This document shows, piece after piece, positions 52,059 through 61,121 of a DNA stretch of 64,000 bases. Position 1 is the stretch's first letter. The number at the start of each line of letters is the position of its first letter. Made by a program: the position numbers and the translations under genes. Source of the stretch: Moraxella sp. VT-16-12 (lineage in GTDB: Bacteria > Pseudomonadota > Gammaproteobacteria > Pseudomonadales > Moraxellaceae); the NCBI RefSeq assembly GCF_002224245.2, contig NZ_NKHK02000003.1, positions 153,394 through 217,393 of the forward strand. The letters are read 5' to 3'. The notes beneath the pieces were generated by a model. That model saw nothing but the letters and a program-made list of their open reading frames with translations. It was not told the origin of the DNA and did no database searches.

Positions 52059-55000
52059 ATGACAACATCCATACTTGCCAAAGACCGCCATTATATCGCC
52101 AAACTTTCAAAAGACATCAAGCACGCCCATGGCGATGACAAAGCCAAAAAACAAGCACATCTACAAAGCGTGCTCGAACGCTCACAACGAGCGGTGCAAG
52201 ATAGAATAAACAGCGTGCCTGCCAATTTAGAAAAGCTACTCAATGCTGATTTGCCAGTTACCAAAGAGGCTGATACCATCATCAACGCCATACAAAATCA
52301 CCAAGTCATCATCGTGGCAGGCGAGACAGGCTCAGGCAAAACCACCCAACTGCCCAAACTTGCCATGCTCGCTGGGCGTGGCATAACAGGGCAAATCGGA
52401 CACACGCAGCCACGTAGGCTTGCGGCACGGTCGGTGGCGACACGGATAGCCGAAGAGCTGGGCGAGCATTTGGGACAGACGGTCAGTTTTAAGGTACGAT
52501 TTAGCGAAGAAGGCAGCAAAGACAGTTTGGTCAAACTTATGACGGATGGGATTTTGCTGGCTGAACTTGGCACAGATAAGTTTTTGACGCGTTATGACAC
52601 CATCATCATTGATGAAGCTCATGAGCGTAGCTTAAACATTGATTTTATTTTGGGCTATTTAAAGCGGCTGCTACCCAAACGCCCTGATTTAAAAGTGATT
52701 ATCACATCTGCTACGCTAGATACCGAGCGTTTTGCCCAGTATTTTCAATCGGTTGTCAAAACAAACGTACCTATTATCAATGTAGAAGGGCGAAGCTATC
52801 CTGTGGAAGTACGTTATCGCCCACTTGTTGATGAGATTATCAAAAGCCATGACGATGATGTGTTTGATGATGTTGAGGACAAATTGCCACGAGCATTGAC
52901 GGCGGCGGTCAATGAGTGCTTTTTTGACGCCAAGCAAAAAGGACACCCCAATCAAGCGGACATTTTGATATTTGCTAGCACTGAGGCAGAGATTCGTGAA
53001 CTGCAAGAGATTTTGACCGCTTACGCACCGCCCCACACGCAAATTTTACCCCTGTTTGCTCGCCAAAGTTTTGCTGAGCAACAGCGTATTTTTAATCCCA
53101 CAGGTGGTCGGCGGATTATCATTGCCACCAACGTTGCCGAAACCGCTTTGACCGTCCCCAACATCCGCTATGTGATTGATTTGGGTTTTGCTCGTATCAG
53201 CCGTTATAATTACCGCTCACGCATTCAGCGGCTGCCCATAGAAGCCATCAGCCAAGCGGCCGCCAATCAGCGTAAGGGGCGGTGTGGGCGGATTGGTGAT
53301 GGTGTGTGCATACGTCTGTATAACGAAGAAGATTTTCATGCCCGTCCTGAGTTTACCGAGCCTGAGATTTTGCGTACCAATTTGGCAAGCGTGATTTTAC
53401 AGATGGAAAGTTTGGGACTGGGTGATGTGGCAAGTTTTGATTTTATCACGCCACCTGATTTTCGTCTGGTCAATGACGGCAAAAAGTTACTCCATGAGCT
53501 AGGAGCCATCAGCGATAAACCCACCAAAACCGCCACCAAAAAACGCCAAAGTCGCCCATCGTCTTTGACCGCCATTGGCAAACAAATGGCAAAAATGCCC
53601 ATTGACCCACGTTTAGCTCGCATGCTCATTGCTGGCGATGCTTTTGCCTGCTTGCCTGCCATGCTTAAAATCGTCTCGGCATTGGCGGTGCAAGACGTTA
53701 AAGAGCGACCCATGGACAAACAAGCTCAGGCTGACCAAAAGCATGCTTTGTTTAAAAAAGACAATTCAGACTTTTTGTTTTTTGTGGAGCTGTTTGACGT
53801 GCTATTTGGTAGCCATGCCATGCATGGGGGCGAGAAACTCACTGGCAATGGGCGTAAAAGTTTTGCCAAAAAACATTATCTAAGTTTTGCTCGTATCAAA
53901 GAATGGCAAAAAACGCATGAACAGCTGTCGCAAATGATGGCAGAATTGGGCTTTGTCATCAAAGACGACAAACACACACAAGCAGACAAAGCAGATACCC
54001 AAAAAGGCGTGCGTTTGTCTTTAAAGACCAAGATTGCCAACCCCAAACTTGCCAAAGCTGACCTATTAAAAAGCCTAAAAAACGTACAAGGGACGGTGGA
54101 TAAATCAGCGATAGATTATGCCAACATTCACCGAGCCTTATTAACTGCCCTTTTGTCTTTTGTGGCACACAAAACAGACACGGCAGGCGAGTATCTGATG
54201 GCAAGAAACCAAAAAGCACGCATTTTCCCTGCCAGTACCTTGCACAAAAAAGGCATAGACTGGGTGATTGCCTTTGAAGTGGTGGAGACCAGTCAAGTGT
54301 ATATGCGTTGTCTTGCCAAAATTGACCCTGCGTGGATTTTAGCCAGTGCAGGCGAGCTGCTTAAATATCATTATTTTGAACCGCATTGGTCAAAAAAAGA
54401 AGGGCGAGTGCGAGCTTATGCCCAAATTAGTTTGTTTGGGCTGATTGTGGTGCAAAAACAGCTTGTTTCTTATGAAAGCATTGATTTGGTGGCGAGTCGT
54501 GAGATTTTTATTCGTGATGGTTTGGTGGCGGATAATTATCCAAAAGCATTGCCATTTTTGACCCACAACCGCCAAAAAATAGAACACGCCCAAAAAATAG
54601 AAGACAAACTTAGACGGCGTGATTTGTTGGTGGACGAAGAAGCGTTGTACCAGTTTTATGAAGAAAAAATCCCAAGTCATGTTGCCTCTGCCAAAGCGTT
54701 TGAAGATTGGCTGGGTGAGCTTGGCGATGACAAACGGCTGTATTTTAGCGATGAAGATGTCTTTAAAGAAACCGCCAAAGCAGGCAAAGAGTTTCCAGAA
54801 TATTGGCAGGTGGGAGCAGTCAAACTGCCATTGTCTTATGTGTTTGACCCCAGCTCTCTTGATGATGGCGTGAGTGTGCGTGTGGGGGTGGGGGCATTGT
54901 CTCAGCTTGATGGCGTGGATTTGCTCTGGGGGGTGGCAGGTTGGCGGTATGAGCTGGTGTCAGCATTGCTCAAAACTTTGCCAAAAGACATTCGCCGAAA

Positions 55001-56180
55001 AATCGTCCCCATTCCAGATACGGCGTGTGCTTTGATGGACAAACTGGTACAAGGCAATGGCACAGGACTGCTTGACCAGCTTTGCCATCACTTGTTGCGA
55101 TTGGGTGTGGTGGTCAAAGCCGATGATTTTGATGTGCATGGCATTGATAAGTATTTGCAGCCATTGATTTGTGTGATTGATGACAAAGGGCGAGTGATAG
55201 ACAAAAGTAGGGATTTGGAAAAACTACAAGCCAAATATCGCAAACACACCGTCTGCGCTTTGCCAAGTAAAGGCATTCATGATGAGTTTCCAGAGTTTTT
55301 TGATTTTATCAAAACCAAACACCAAAAGGGCATGGTAACCCAAGTGATGTATGCTCTAAGCCCTGATGAGACGGGTAAGGTGTCGCTGGCAGAGTTTGGC
55401 GACTTGACGCAGGCGTTACACACTCACAAAACAGGGGTGCTATCGCTGATTAAACTTAGCCTTGGAGCAAAACAAAAACAGCTCACCAGTCAGATTGACA
55501 AAGCCTTTAAACTGGCATTTGCGCCGCTTGGCGATTTGGAAAAATTAAAACGTTTGCTCATTGATGCCACCTTGCAGGCGACTTTTGATAAATATGCCAC
55601 GCCATTTCAAACAGACGTGCGTGAAAAGGTGGGCGGATTGGTACGTGATGAGCAAATGGGCGAGCTTTTGGACAAATTACCGCTCAATGCAGGCGAGTTT
55701 GAGACGGTCAAAGGGGTCATTAGCAGTCAGTTTTTGTTGGTGGGACAAGAGATACTCAAAGTTTTAAAAGACATCTACATCACATGGCAGACGGTGCGTG
55801 GACAGCTACTGATGCTTGACCGTGAGATTTTTGGTGAAAGCATGGATGATATCGAAGACCAGCTTGATGATTTGGCGTTGGCGGATTTTATTTATCGTGT
55901 GCCTTATGGGGTTTGGCAAAATTACCCTCGCTATTTGTCGGCACTAAAAGTGCGTCTTGATAGATTGCCAAATAATTTGGACAATGATTTGGACGGCGTG
56001 TATTTGCTTGATGAACACATGGAGCGACTGGCTCATCGTGTGCATGATGTGAAGATAGGTGAGTATCGCTGGCTTGTTGAAGAGTATCGCATACAGCTAT
56101 TTGCTCAGCCAATGAAAACCGCTGTACCTGTGTCTGCCAAACGGCTAGAAAAGGTGTGGGCGGTGTTAACGACTCGGTGA
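52059..56180 (+). CDS. hrpA: DEAH-box ATP-dependent RNA helicase HrpA
   Basis: 1373 residues (E. coli HrpA 1300). Walker A GETGSGKTTQ (about 88-97), DEAH box at 185-188 (IIIDEAHERS) and SATLD (about 217) form the first RecA domain; the second contains IIIATNVAETALTVPN and QRKGRCGRIGDG (arginine finger region). Winged-helix, ratchet and OB domains follow, then the long C-terminal region (DUF3418-type, from about 780) typical of HrpA and absent from HrpB. HrpA rescues stalled or collided ribosomes in E. coli. It is divergent from tolQRAB; monocistronic by spacing. Confidence 0.95.
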   Translation: MTTSILAKDRHYIAKLSKDIKHAHGDDKAKKQAHLQSVLERSQRAVQDRINSVPANLEKLLNADLPVTKEADTIINAIQNHQVIIVAGETGSGKTTQLPKLAMLAGRGITGQIGHTQPRRLAARSVATRIAEELGEHLGQTVSFKVRFSEEGSKDSLVKLMTDGILLAELGTDKFLTRYDTIIIDEAHERSLNIDFILGYLKRLLPKRPDLKVIITSATLDTERFAQYFQSVVKTNVPIINVEGRSYPVEVRYRPLVDEIIKSHDDDVFDDVEDKLPRALTAAVNECFFDAKQKGHPNQADILIFASTEAEIRELQEILTAYAPPHTQILPLFARQSFAEQQRIFNPTGGRRIIIATNVAETALTVPNIRYVIDLGFARISRYNYRSRIQRLPIEAISQAAANQRKGRCGRIGDGVCIRLYNEEDFHARPEFTEPEILRTNLASVILQMESLGLGDVASFDFITPPDFRLVNDGKKLLHELGAISDKPTKTATKKRQSRPSSLTAIGKQMAKMPIDPRLARMLIAGDAFACLPAMLKIVSALAVQDVKERPMDKQAQADQKHALFKKDNSDFLFFVELFDVLFGSHAMHGGEKLTGNGRKSFAKKHYLSFARIKEWQKTHEQLSQMMAELGFVIKDDKHTQADKADTQKGVRLSLKTKIANPKLAKADLLKSLKNVQGTVDKSAIDYANIHRALLTALLSFVAHKTDTAGEYLMARNQKARIFPASTLHKKGIDWVIAFEVVETSQVYMRCLAKIDPAWILASAGELLKYHYFEPHWSKKEGRVRAYAQISLFGLIVVQKQLVSYESIDLVASREIFIRDGLVADNYPKALPFLTHNRQKIEHAQKIEDKLRRRDLLVDEEALYQFYEEKIPSHVASAKAFEDWLGELGDDKRLYFSDEDVFKETAKAGKEFPEYWQVGAVKLPLSYVFDPSSLDDGVSVRVGVGALSQLDGVDLLWGVAGWRYELVSALLKTLPKDIRRKIVPIPDTACALMDKLVQGNGTGLLDQLCHHLLRLGVVVKADDFDVHGIDKYLQPLICVIDDKGRVIDKSRDLEKLQAKYRKHTVCALPSKGIHDEFPEFFDFIKTKHQKGMVTQVMYALSPDETGKVSLAEFGDLTQALHTHKTGVLSLIKLSLGAKQKQLTSQIDKAFKLAFAPLGDLEKLKRLLIDATLQATFDKYATPFQTDVREKVGGLVRDEQMGELLDKLPLNAGEFETVKGVISSQFLLVGQEILKVLKDIYITWQTVRGQLLMLDREIFGESMDDIEDQLDDLALADFIYRVPYGVWQNYPRYLSALKVRLDRLPNNLDNDLDGVYLLDEHMERLAHRVHDVKIGEYRWLVEEYRIQLFAQPMKTAVPVSAKRLEKVWAVLTTR

Positions 56181-56336
56181 TGGCTGATGTGTTTAAAACT
56201 TGGACATTTTAAGAGATACATACTTGCAATATCTGTACAGATTTGTTAGTATTTCTTACACAAAGCGTGTTTATTGTGTATTTTTGGTTAGTACCATTGC
56301 TTAGCGATTATTTTATCTTAATGTAAGGAATATCAA

Positions 56337-56906
56337 ATGATAACAATTTCAGCTCCCAATCCAATCCGTAAACTGTACCTAGCCATCGCTACTATTGGCG
56401 TATTATCTGTCAGTCAAGGAGTATGGGCGTGTGAAAAGCCACAGGTAAGTGGGTATGACATTGTGGATTGTTTGAGCGAAGGCTTAGCAGTAGTTAAAAA
56501 GAACGATAAATGGGGCTTTATTGATAAAACAGGTCAAGTGGTCATTGCCCTGCAATATGATTATGTTGGTGATTTTAGCGAAGGCTTAGCACTAGTTGGG
56601 GCAGATGATAGCAAAACACCTTATGCTTTTTATATTGACAAAACAGGTAAGGTATTGACCAAACGCTCATCACTGGCAGAGTTTCGTAAAAAACTTGCCC
56701 AAGGTGATGATGTTTTTTATGAGACCAGTAATGATGCTGGCAAGGGCATGATTTTTGAAATCAAAGGCAATCTTGTGCAGGTGCAGACCACCGAATTGCA
56801 ATGCACTCAAAGAGATTATCGAGGCGACTGCCAAAACTATGTCAAAAATCCTGTGGCTAAATGGGTGAAACGTAGCGAGATTTATCCAAGCAATCATTTT
56901 GATTGA
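56337..56906 (+). CDS. Exported WG-repeat protein
   Basis: 189 residues. A signal peptide ends around ..QGVWACE (about 32). Two WG-type units follow: LSEGLAVVKKNDKWGFIDKTGQVVI and FSEGLALVGADD..YAFYIDKTGKVL, the second degenerate. The C-terminal 80 residues hold two Cys (ELQC..., GDC) and no known motif. WG proteins are widespread with mostly unknown roles, probably ligand or protein binding. The mature N terminus keeps a Cys but no lipobox precedes it in canonical form (VWAC is possible but weak), so periplasmic or lipoprotein remains open. Own terminator downstream. Confidence 0.75.
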   Translation: MITISAPNPIRKLYLAIATIGVLSVSQGVWACEKPQVSGYDIVDCLSEGLAVVKKNDKWGFIDKTGQVVIALQYDYVGDFSEGLALVGADDSKTPYAFYIDKTGKVLTKRSSLAEFRKKLAQGDDVFYETSNDAGKGMIFEIKGNLVQVQTTELQCTQRDYRGDCQNYVKNPVAKWVKRSEIYPSNHFD

Positions 56907-56922
56907 TGATTTATCTGTATCA

Positions 56923-56954
56923 AGCGACAAACCACCACGGTTTGTCGTTTTTAT
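56923..56954 (+). terminator. Intrinsic terminator of the WG-repeat gene
   Basis: GCGACAAACC-ACCAC-GGTTTGTCGTTTTT forms a strong stem with a T run. Confidence 0.85.
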
Positions 56955-57018
56955 TTGGTGTAGGGCGGCTAAAAATTTTTGTGAACATTTGTTTTTTATA
57001 ACTTGTTATTGTATTTTA

Positions 57019-57027
57019 TGCTACAAT
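57019..57027 (+). promoter_or_regulatory. Extended -10 promoter of the FabH-like gene
   Basis: TGCTACAAT, about 32 bp before the ATG. One base away from the TGCTATAAT nonamer found before hemF, the DegS-like gene and roxA. Confidence 0.5.
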
Positions 57028-57058
57028 AGCACAAATTGATATTAACAAGGATAATACA

Positions 57059-58207
57059 ATGACCATTTGTATCACCGCCACAGGACTACACGTTCCCAAA
57101 GACAAAATCACCAATGAAGAGTTGGTCGTGGCATTTAATGCCTATGTGGATAATTATAATACAACCCATGCCCAAGCGATACAAGCAGGCGAAAAGGTTG
57201 CCTTACAACACTCATCAGCAGAATTTATCCAAAAAGCATCGGGCATAAAATCACGTTATGTCATTGATAAAAAAGGCATTTTAGACCCAGAAATTATGGC
57301 ACCGATTTTCCCTGCTCGCAAAATTGGTGAAGAGCTGTCAGTGATGGCACAGATGGGCGTGCAAGCATTACAGCAGGCGTTGGATAATGCAGGGCTAAAA
57401 GCCGATGAGCTAGATGGGATTATTTGTGCAGGGTCTAATTTTCAGCGAGCGTATCCAGCGATTGCCATTGAAATTCAGCACGCCATTGGCATGGTGGGTG
57501 GTTTTGCTTTTGATATGAATGTGGCGTGTAGTGCGGCAACGTTTGGGATTGCTCAGGCGGTGGGCAATATCAAAATGGGGCTTGCCAAAAAAATCGCCAT
57601 TGTCAATGTTGAGATTATGTCGGCACAGCTCAACTGGCGTAACCGAGACAGTCATTTTATTTTTGGCGATATTGCAGCGGCGACCATCATAGAAGAGCTT
57701 GACACGCCCAAGGGTTATGAGATTGTGGATTGTCAATTATTCACCCAATTTTCTACCAATATCACTCAGCAATATGGCTTTATGGACAGAAGCGAGAGTT
57801 TGTCCGCAGGCGAGCAGGTGATGCACGAAGGCATGGTTGAGCCTGTTTATGATAAGCTATTTTTGCAAGAAGGGCGTAAGGTGTTTCGTGAAGTTTGTCC
57901 CAAGGTTTCAGAAATCATCACCACGCATTTGGCAAAAAATCACATCCCCACCGATAAGGTCAAGCGTTTGTGGTTACACCAAGCCAATATCAACATGATT
58001 GATTTGATATTGCGTACGGTCATGGGTAAAGATGCAGATAAGAGCATTGCCCCCATTTCCATCTATGAATATGGCAATACCAGCTCAGCCAGTCCAATGG
58101 TTGCTTTTCACGAGCACCAAGATGGTGTACAAAGCGGTGATTTGGGCGTGATTTGCTCTTTTGGGGCAGGATATTCTATTGGTTCGGTGATTGTCAAAAA
58201 AGTTTAA
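57059..58207 (+). CDS. Beta-ketoacyl-ACP synthase III-like protein (FabH family)
   Basis: 382 residues, longer than E. coli FabH (317). The thiolase-fold catalytic triad is visible: Cys in FDMNVACSAATFGIAQA, His in LWLHQANINMIDLI and Asn in IYEYGNTSSASPMVAF. A long insertion after the first strand (about residues 25-90) sets it apart from FabH and suits the 370-380-residue KASIII group that uses longer acyl-CoA starters in some gammaproteobacteria. It could feed fatty acids from beta-oxidation into synthesis, or act in an unrelated condensation; substrate not predictable. No other fab gene is adjacent. Confidence 0.82.
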   Translation: MTICITATGLHVPKDKITNEELVVAFNAYVDNYNTTHAQAIQAGEKVALQHSSAEFIQKASGIKSRYVIDKKGILDPEIMAPIFPARKIGEELSVMAQMGVQALQQALDNAGLKADELDGIICAGSNFQRAYPAIAIEIQHAIGMVGGFAFDMNVACSAATFGIAQAVGNIKMGLAKKIAIVNVEIMSAQLNWRNRDSHFIFGDIAAATIIEELDTPKGYEIVDCQLFTQFSTNITQQYGFMDRSESLSAGEQVMHEGMVEPVYDKLFLQEGRKVFREVCPKVSEIITTHLAKNHIPTDKVKRLWLHQANINMIDLILRTVMGKDADKSIAPISIYEYGNTSSASPMVAFHEHQDGVQSGDLGVICSFGAGYSIGSVIVKKV

Positions 58208-58243
58208 AAAATACTTGACATGATGATTAGAAAATGATACTCT

Positions 58244-58249
58244 TATAAT
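58244..58249 (+). promoter_or_regulatory. Perfect -10 hexamer before the RNA candidate
   Basis: TATAAT 37 bp after the FabH-like stop. A perfect TTGACA at 58215-58220 is 23 bp upstream, too far for normal spacing, so the promoter is uncertain. Confidence 0.35.
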
Positions 58250-58255
58250 GAAGAT

Positions 58256-58463
58256 TTTTCATTGATAAAATGATAAAATTATTTGATAAGCTATGAGTGC
58301 AAATAATTTTTTAATCTATTTAACTTGGTGAACATAGTATTTCATGGTTACTAAGTTTTAAAACCATAGCAGTACATAACGATTCCTCTTGTTGGGTATG
58401 TACCAAGACCACTGTGAAAGTGTGGTAATAAAAAGTGCTAATAGAATTATTGGCACTTTTTTT
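58256..58463 (+). ncRNA. Candidate structured small RNA with intrinsic terminator
   Basis: The 337-bp gap between the FabH-like gene and trmA has no credible coding frame but holds four consecutive hairpins. They are AACTTGGT/ACTAAGTT (58322-58329 with 58350-58357), GTACATA/TATGTAC (58372-58378 with 58397-58403), ACCAC/GTGGT (58408-58412 with 58422-58426), and a 14-bp terminator stem (58430-58443 with 58448-58461, loop GAAT) ending in seven T. trmA has its own promoter after this terminator. The transcript could be a separate sRNA or a processed 3' UTR of the FabH-like gene. No known RNA family is recognised; it lacks the 4.5S RNA core. The 5' end is a guess. Confidence 0.4.
58430..58463 (+). 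terminator. Strong intrinsic terminator upstream of trmA
   Basis: 14-bp stem with one G-T pair, tetraloop GAAT and seven T. It ends the FabH-like transcript or a separate small RNA. Confidence 0.85.
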
Positions 58464-58485
58464 GTGGGTGCTATTGATGTGGGAT

Positions 58486-58514
58486 TTGATTTTTTGGTGG
58501 CTTTTTTATACAAT
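58486..58514 (+). promoter_or_regulatory. Promoter of trmA
   Basis: TTGATT (58486-58491), 17-bp spacer, TACAAT (58509-58514). Leader about 25 nt. Confidence 0.6.
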
Positions 58515-58544
58515 GCCGTTTTATCTTGCTTTACAATGCGCGCC

Positions 58545-59669
58545 ATGACTGACATCAATCACACTTACCAAACCCAACTTGACGAAAAAATCACCCGCAT
58601 TAACCATCAATTTTCTCCATTTAATCCACCTGCCTTAGAAATCTATCCATCGCCTGCCAGTCATTTTCGTATGCGTGCTGAATTTCGGATTTGGCATACC
58701 GTGCGTGATGGCGTGGACGACATGTTTTATGCCATGTTTGAAAAGGACGGCAAATCCAAAAAAGTCATAGAAATCAATGAGTTTGCCATTGCCAGTCGTG
58801 ATATTAACGATTTGATGCCAGTGTTATTAAATGCCCTAAAAAAATCAGCCATTTTAAAAGAGAAATTATTTCAAATTGATTTTTTAAATACTTTATATGG
58901 GCAAATGTTGGTTACCTTAATTTATCATAAAAAATTAGATGACCATTGGCAAAGTTTGGCGACTGATTTGGCAAATCAGTTGGGCATTAAACTGATTGGT
59001 CGCAGTCGTGGTCAAAAGCTGGTGTTGTCTGATGATTTTGTGATTGAAAAAATGGCGGTAAATATCAAAGGTGATGAAAAACAGTTTTTTTATCAGCAAA
59101 TAGAAGGTGGATTTAGTCAGCCGAATGCTGATGTTTGCCGTGATATGCTCAACTTTGCTTGTGATGTGGCAGATGGTATCACCAGTCATCATAAAAAAGA
59201 TTTGTTGGAGCTGTATTGTGGTAATGGTAATTTTACGTTGCCTTTATCGCAGTATTATCATAAAGTATTGGCCACCGAAATGGCAAAATCATCTGTTCAT
59301 GCACTCAAATGGGCGATTGAAAAAAATCAGACAGATAATGTTGCCATCGCCCGATTGTCTGCCGAAGAGTTTAGCCAAGCTCATCAGGGCGAGCGAGCAT
59401 TTCGGCGTTTGAATGAAGCAAATATTAACATTGCAGATTATGACTTTAACACGGTATTTGTGGACCCACCACGAGCAGGGATAAATGATAAAACCTTAAA
59501 TATCTTGCAAAATTTTGATAACATCATTTATATTTCTTGTAATCCTGATACCTTGTTTAATAATCTGCAAGTGTTAAATGCCACGCACCAAATAAAACGC
59601 TTTGCCTTATTTGACCAATTTCCTTATACGCACCATGTAGAAAGCGGAGTTTGGCTGACAAAAAGATAA
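58545..59669 (+). CDS. trmA: tRNA (uracil-5-)-methyltransferase
   Basis: TrmA makes ribothymidine at position 54 of tRNAs. 374 residues from ATG 58545 (E. coli 366). The frame is open to 58389, but that part contains the promoter and terminator. Motifs: [11 protein letters not shown] near the start, [16 protein letters not shown] (SAM motif I), FVDPPRAGI and [13 protein letters not shown] (catalytic Cys), and the final [16 protein letters not shown] with the general-base Glu. No Fe-S cluster cysteines as in RlmD. It has its own promoter; prfA follows after about 70 bp. Confidence 0.95.
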   Translation: MTDINHTYQTQLDEKITRINHQFSPFNPPALEIYPSPASHFRMRAEFRIWHTVRDGVDDMFYAMFEKDGKSKKVIEINEFAIASRDINDLMPVLLNALKKSAILKEKLFQIDFLNTLYGQMLVTLIYHKKLDDHWQSLATDLANQLGIKLIGRSRGQKLVLSDDFVIEKMAVNIKGDEKQFFYQQIEGGFSQPNADVCRDMLNFACDVADGITSHHKKDLLELYCGNGNFTLPLSQYYHKVLATEMAKSSVHALKWAIEKNQTDNVAIARLSAEEFSQAHQGERAFRRLNEANINIADYDFNTVFVDPPRAGINDKTLNILQNFDNIIYISCNPDTLFNNLQVLNATHQIKRFALFDQFPYTHHVESGVWLTKR

Positions 59670-59738
59670 AAAATTGGTAAATTTCCCTAAAATATGGCAA
59701 AATACCACGTTTATTTATCTTTATAAGCCATAAACATC

Positions 59739-60818
59739 ATGAAAGAAAGTTTACGCCAGCGTCTTGACCAGATGGTTGATAGATTTGAAGAAGTTACCGC
59801 CCTTTTGTCTGACCCTGACACCATCAGCGATAATAAAAAATTTCGTGCTTTGTCGGTAGAGCATAGTGATTTGTCCGAAGTGGTGGACGCATGGCAAGCC
59901 TTTGTACAAGCCGAAAACGATTTGGCAACTGCCAATGAAATGCTTGCTGACCCTGATATGAAAGAGTTGGCGGTTGATGAGATAGACCATGCCAAAAAGC
60001 AAATAGAAACTTTGGGCGACAAACTAAACATTCTTATGCTTCCCAAAGACCCTAACGACAAAGTGCCAGCCTTTTTGGAAATTCGAGCAGGCACAGGCGG
60101 TGATGAAGCGGCGATTTTTAGTGGCGATTTGTTTCGTATGTACCAAAAATACGCCCAAAGCCAAGGTTGGCAAGTGGAAGTGTTGTCTGCCAACGAAGGC
60201 GAGCACGGAGGCTACAAAGAAATCATCACTCGCATATCAGGCAGCGATGTCTATGGTCGCTTAAAGTTTGAAAGTGGGGCTCACCGTGTGCAGCGAGTAC
60301 CTGCCACCGAAAGTCAAGGGCGAGTGCATACGTCTGCTTGTACGGTGGCGGTGATGCCTGAGATTGAGATTGATGATACGGTAGAGCTTAATCCTGCTGA
60401 TTTACGCATTGATACTTATCGGTCAAGCGGAGCAGGCGGTCAGCACGTCAATACTACCGACTCTGCGGTGCGTATCACCCACATTCCCACAGGTGTGGTG
60501 GCAGAATGTCAGCAGGAGCGTTCACAGCACGCCAACAAAGACAAAGCCATGAAAATGCTCGTTGCCAAAATCCAACAAGCCAAAGTCCAAGCCCAAGTGG
60601 ACGCATCTAGCGAGATGAGACGCAATTTGGTTGGCTCTGGCGACCGTTCCGAACGCATTCGCACTTACAACTATCCGCAAGGGCGTATGACCGACCATCG
60701 TATCAATTTAACTTTGTACAAACTGGATGCGATTATGGAAGGGGATTTGACGGAAATTTTGGACAGCCTGCTAAGAGAACATCAAGCGGATTTGATGGCA
60801 AGTGTGGGAGCAGAATGA
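59739..60818 (+). CDS. prfA: Peptide chain release factor 1
   Basis: RF1 reads UAA and UAG and releases the finished protein. 359 residues, family length. The GGQ motif lies at 233-235 ([18 protein letters not shown]). The stop-reading region holds the [21 protein letters not shown] segment. prmC, the GGQ methyltransferase usually next to prfA, is absent here; instead a DUF2798-like gene overlaps the stop by ATGA. Confidence 0.97.
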   Translation: MKESLRQRLDQMVDRFEEVTALLSDPDTISDNKKFRALSVEHSDLSEVVDAWQAFVQAENDLATANEMLADPDMKELAVDEIDHAKKQIETLGDKLNILMLPKDPNDKVPAFLEIRAGTGGDEAAIFSGDLFRMYQKYAQSQGWQVEVLSANEGEHGGYKEIITRISGSDVYGRLKFESGAHRVQRVPATESQGRVHTSACTVAVMPEIEIDDTVELNPADLRIDTYRSSGAGGQHVNTTDSAVRITHIPTGVVAECQQERSQHANKDKAMKMLVAKIQQAKVQAQVDASSEMRRNLVGSGDRSERIRTYNYPQGRMTDHRINLTLYKLDAIMEGDLTEILDSLLREHQADLMASVGAE

Positions 60819-61060
60819 TTATGAAAGGTTTTATCCCTGCAAAATTTACCCCTGTGGTCTTTGCTTTTTATATGTCAGCTTTGATGGCATTTTTAATGTC
60901 AGGTGTCTTGGTGGCAGTCAATACGGGTTTTGGTGGTAATTATGTCATGCGGGTATTGGGTGCGTATTTAATCGCCTTTCCGATTGCTTTTGTGTGCGTG
61001 GCGATACTAAGACCTGTGGTGTTAAAATTAGTGGATTTGACCATTCAAAAAGATGGCTAA
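60815..61060 (+). CDS. Small two-helix membrane protein (DUF2798-like)
   Basis: 81 residues with two membrane helices (about 12-36 and 45-67). The segments [27 protein letters not shown] and [22 protein letters not shown] match the DUF2798 pattern (..F...MS..M..lms......n.g......W...w..a...A.p....vrp.v.rl...). Here ARK is replaced by PAK. Function unknown. It overlaps prfA by ATGA (a GGGAG site lies before it; ATG 60821 is the alternative start) and so is translated with it. About 60 bp separate it from lysS. Confidence 0.75.
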   Translation: MIMKGFIPAKFTPVVFAFYMSALMAFLMSGVLVAVNTGFGGNYVMRVLGAYLIAFPIAFVCVAILRPVVLKLVDLTIQKDG

Positions 61061-61121
61061 ACTCATCATGTATTTTTTAAACTTTAAATCATCTTAATCA
61101 CTCTTAGCTTTGGAAAAAAAC

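Noticed and set aside
51886..52110. N-terminal extension of the tolQ frame (75 residues)
   Set aside because: It runs into the hrpA promoter and coding start and bears no likeness to TolQ; the ATG at 51885 starts right before the first membrane helix.
58215..58249. TTGACA...TATAAT as a standard promoter
   Set aside because: Both hexamers are perfect, but the 23-bp spacing is far outside the normal 16-19 bp.
58256..58463. 4.5S, 6S, tmRNA or riboswitch identity for the RNA candidate
   Set aside because: The conserved 4.5S core and other family hallmarks are not present; no known family could be matched by eye.
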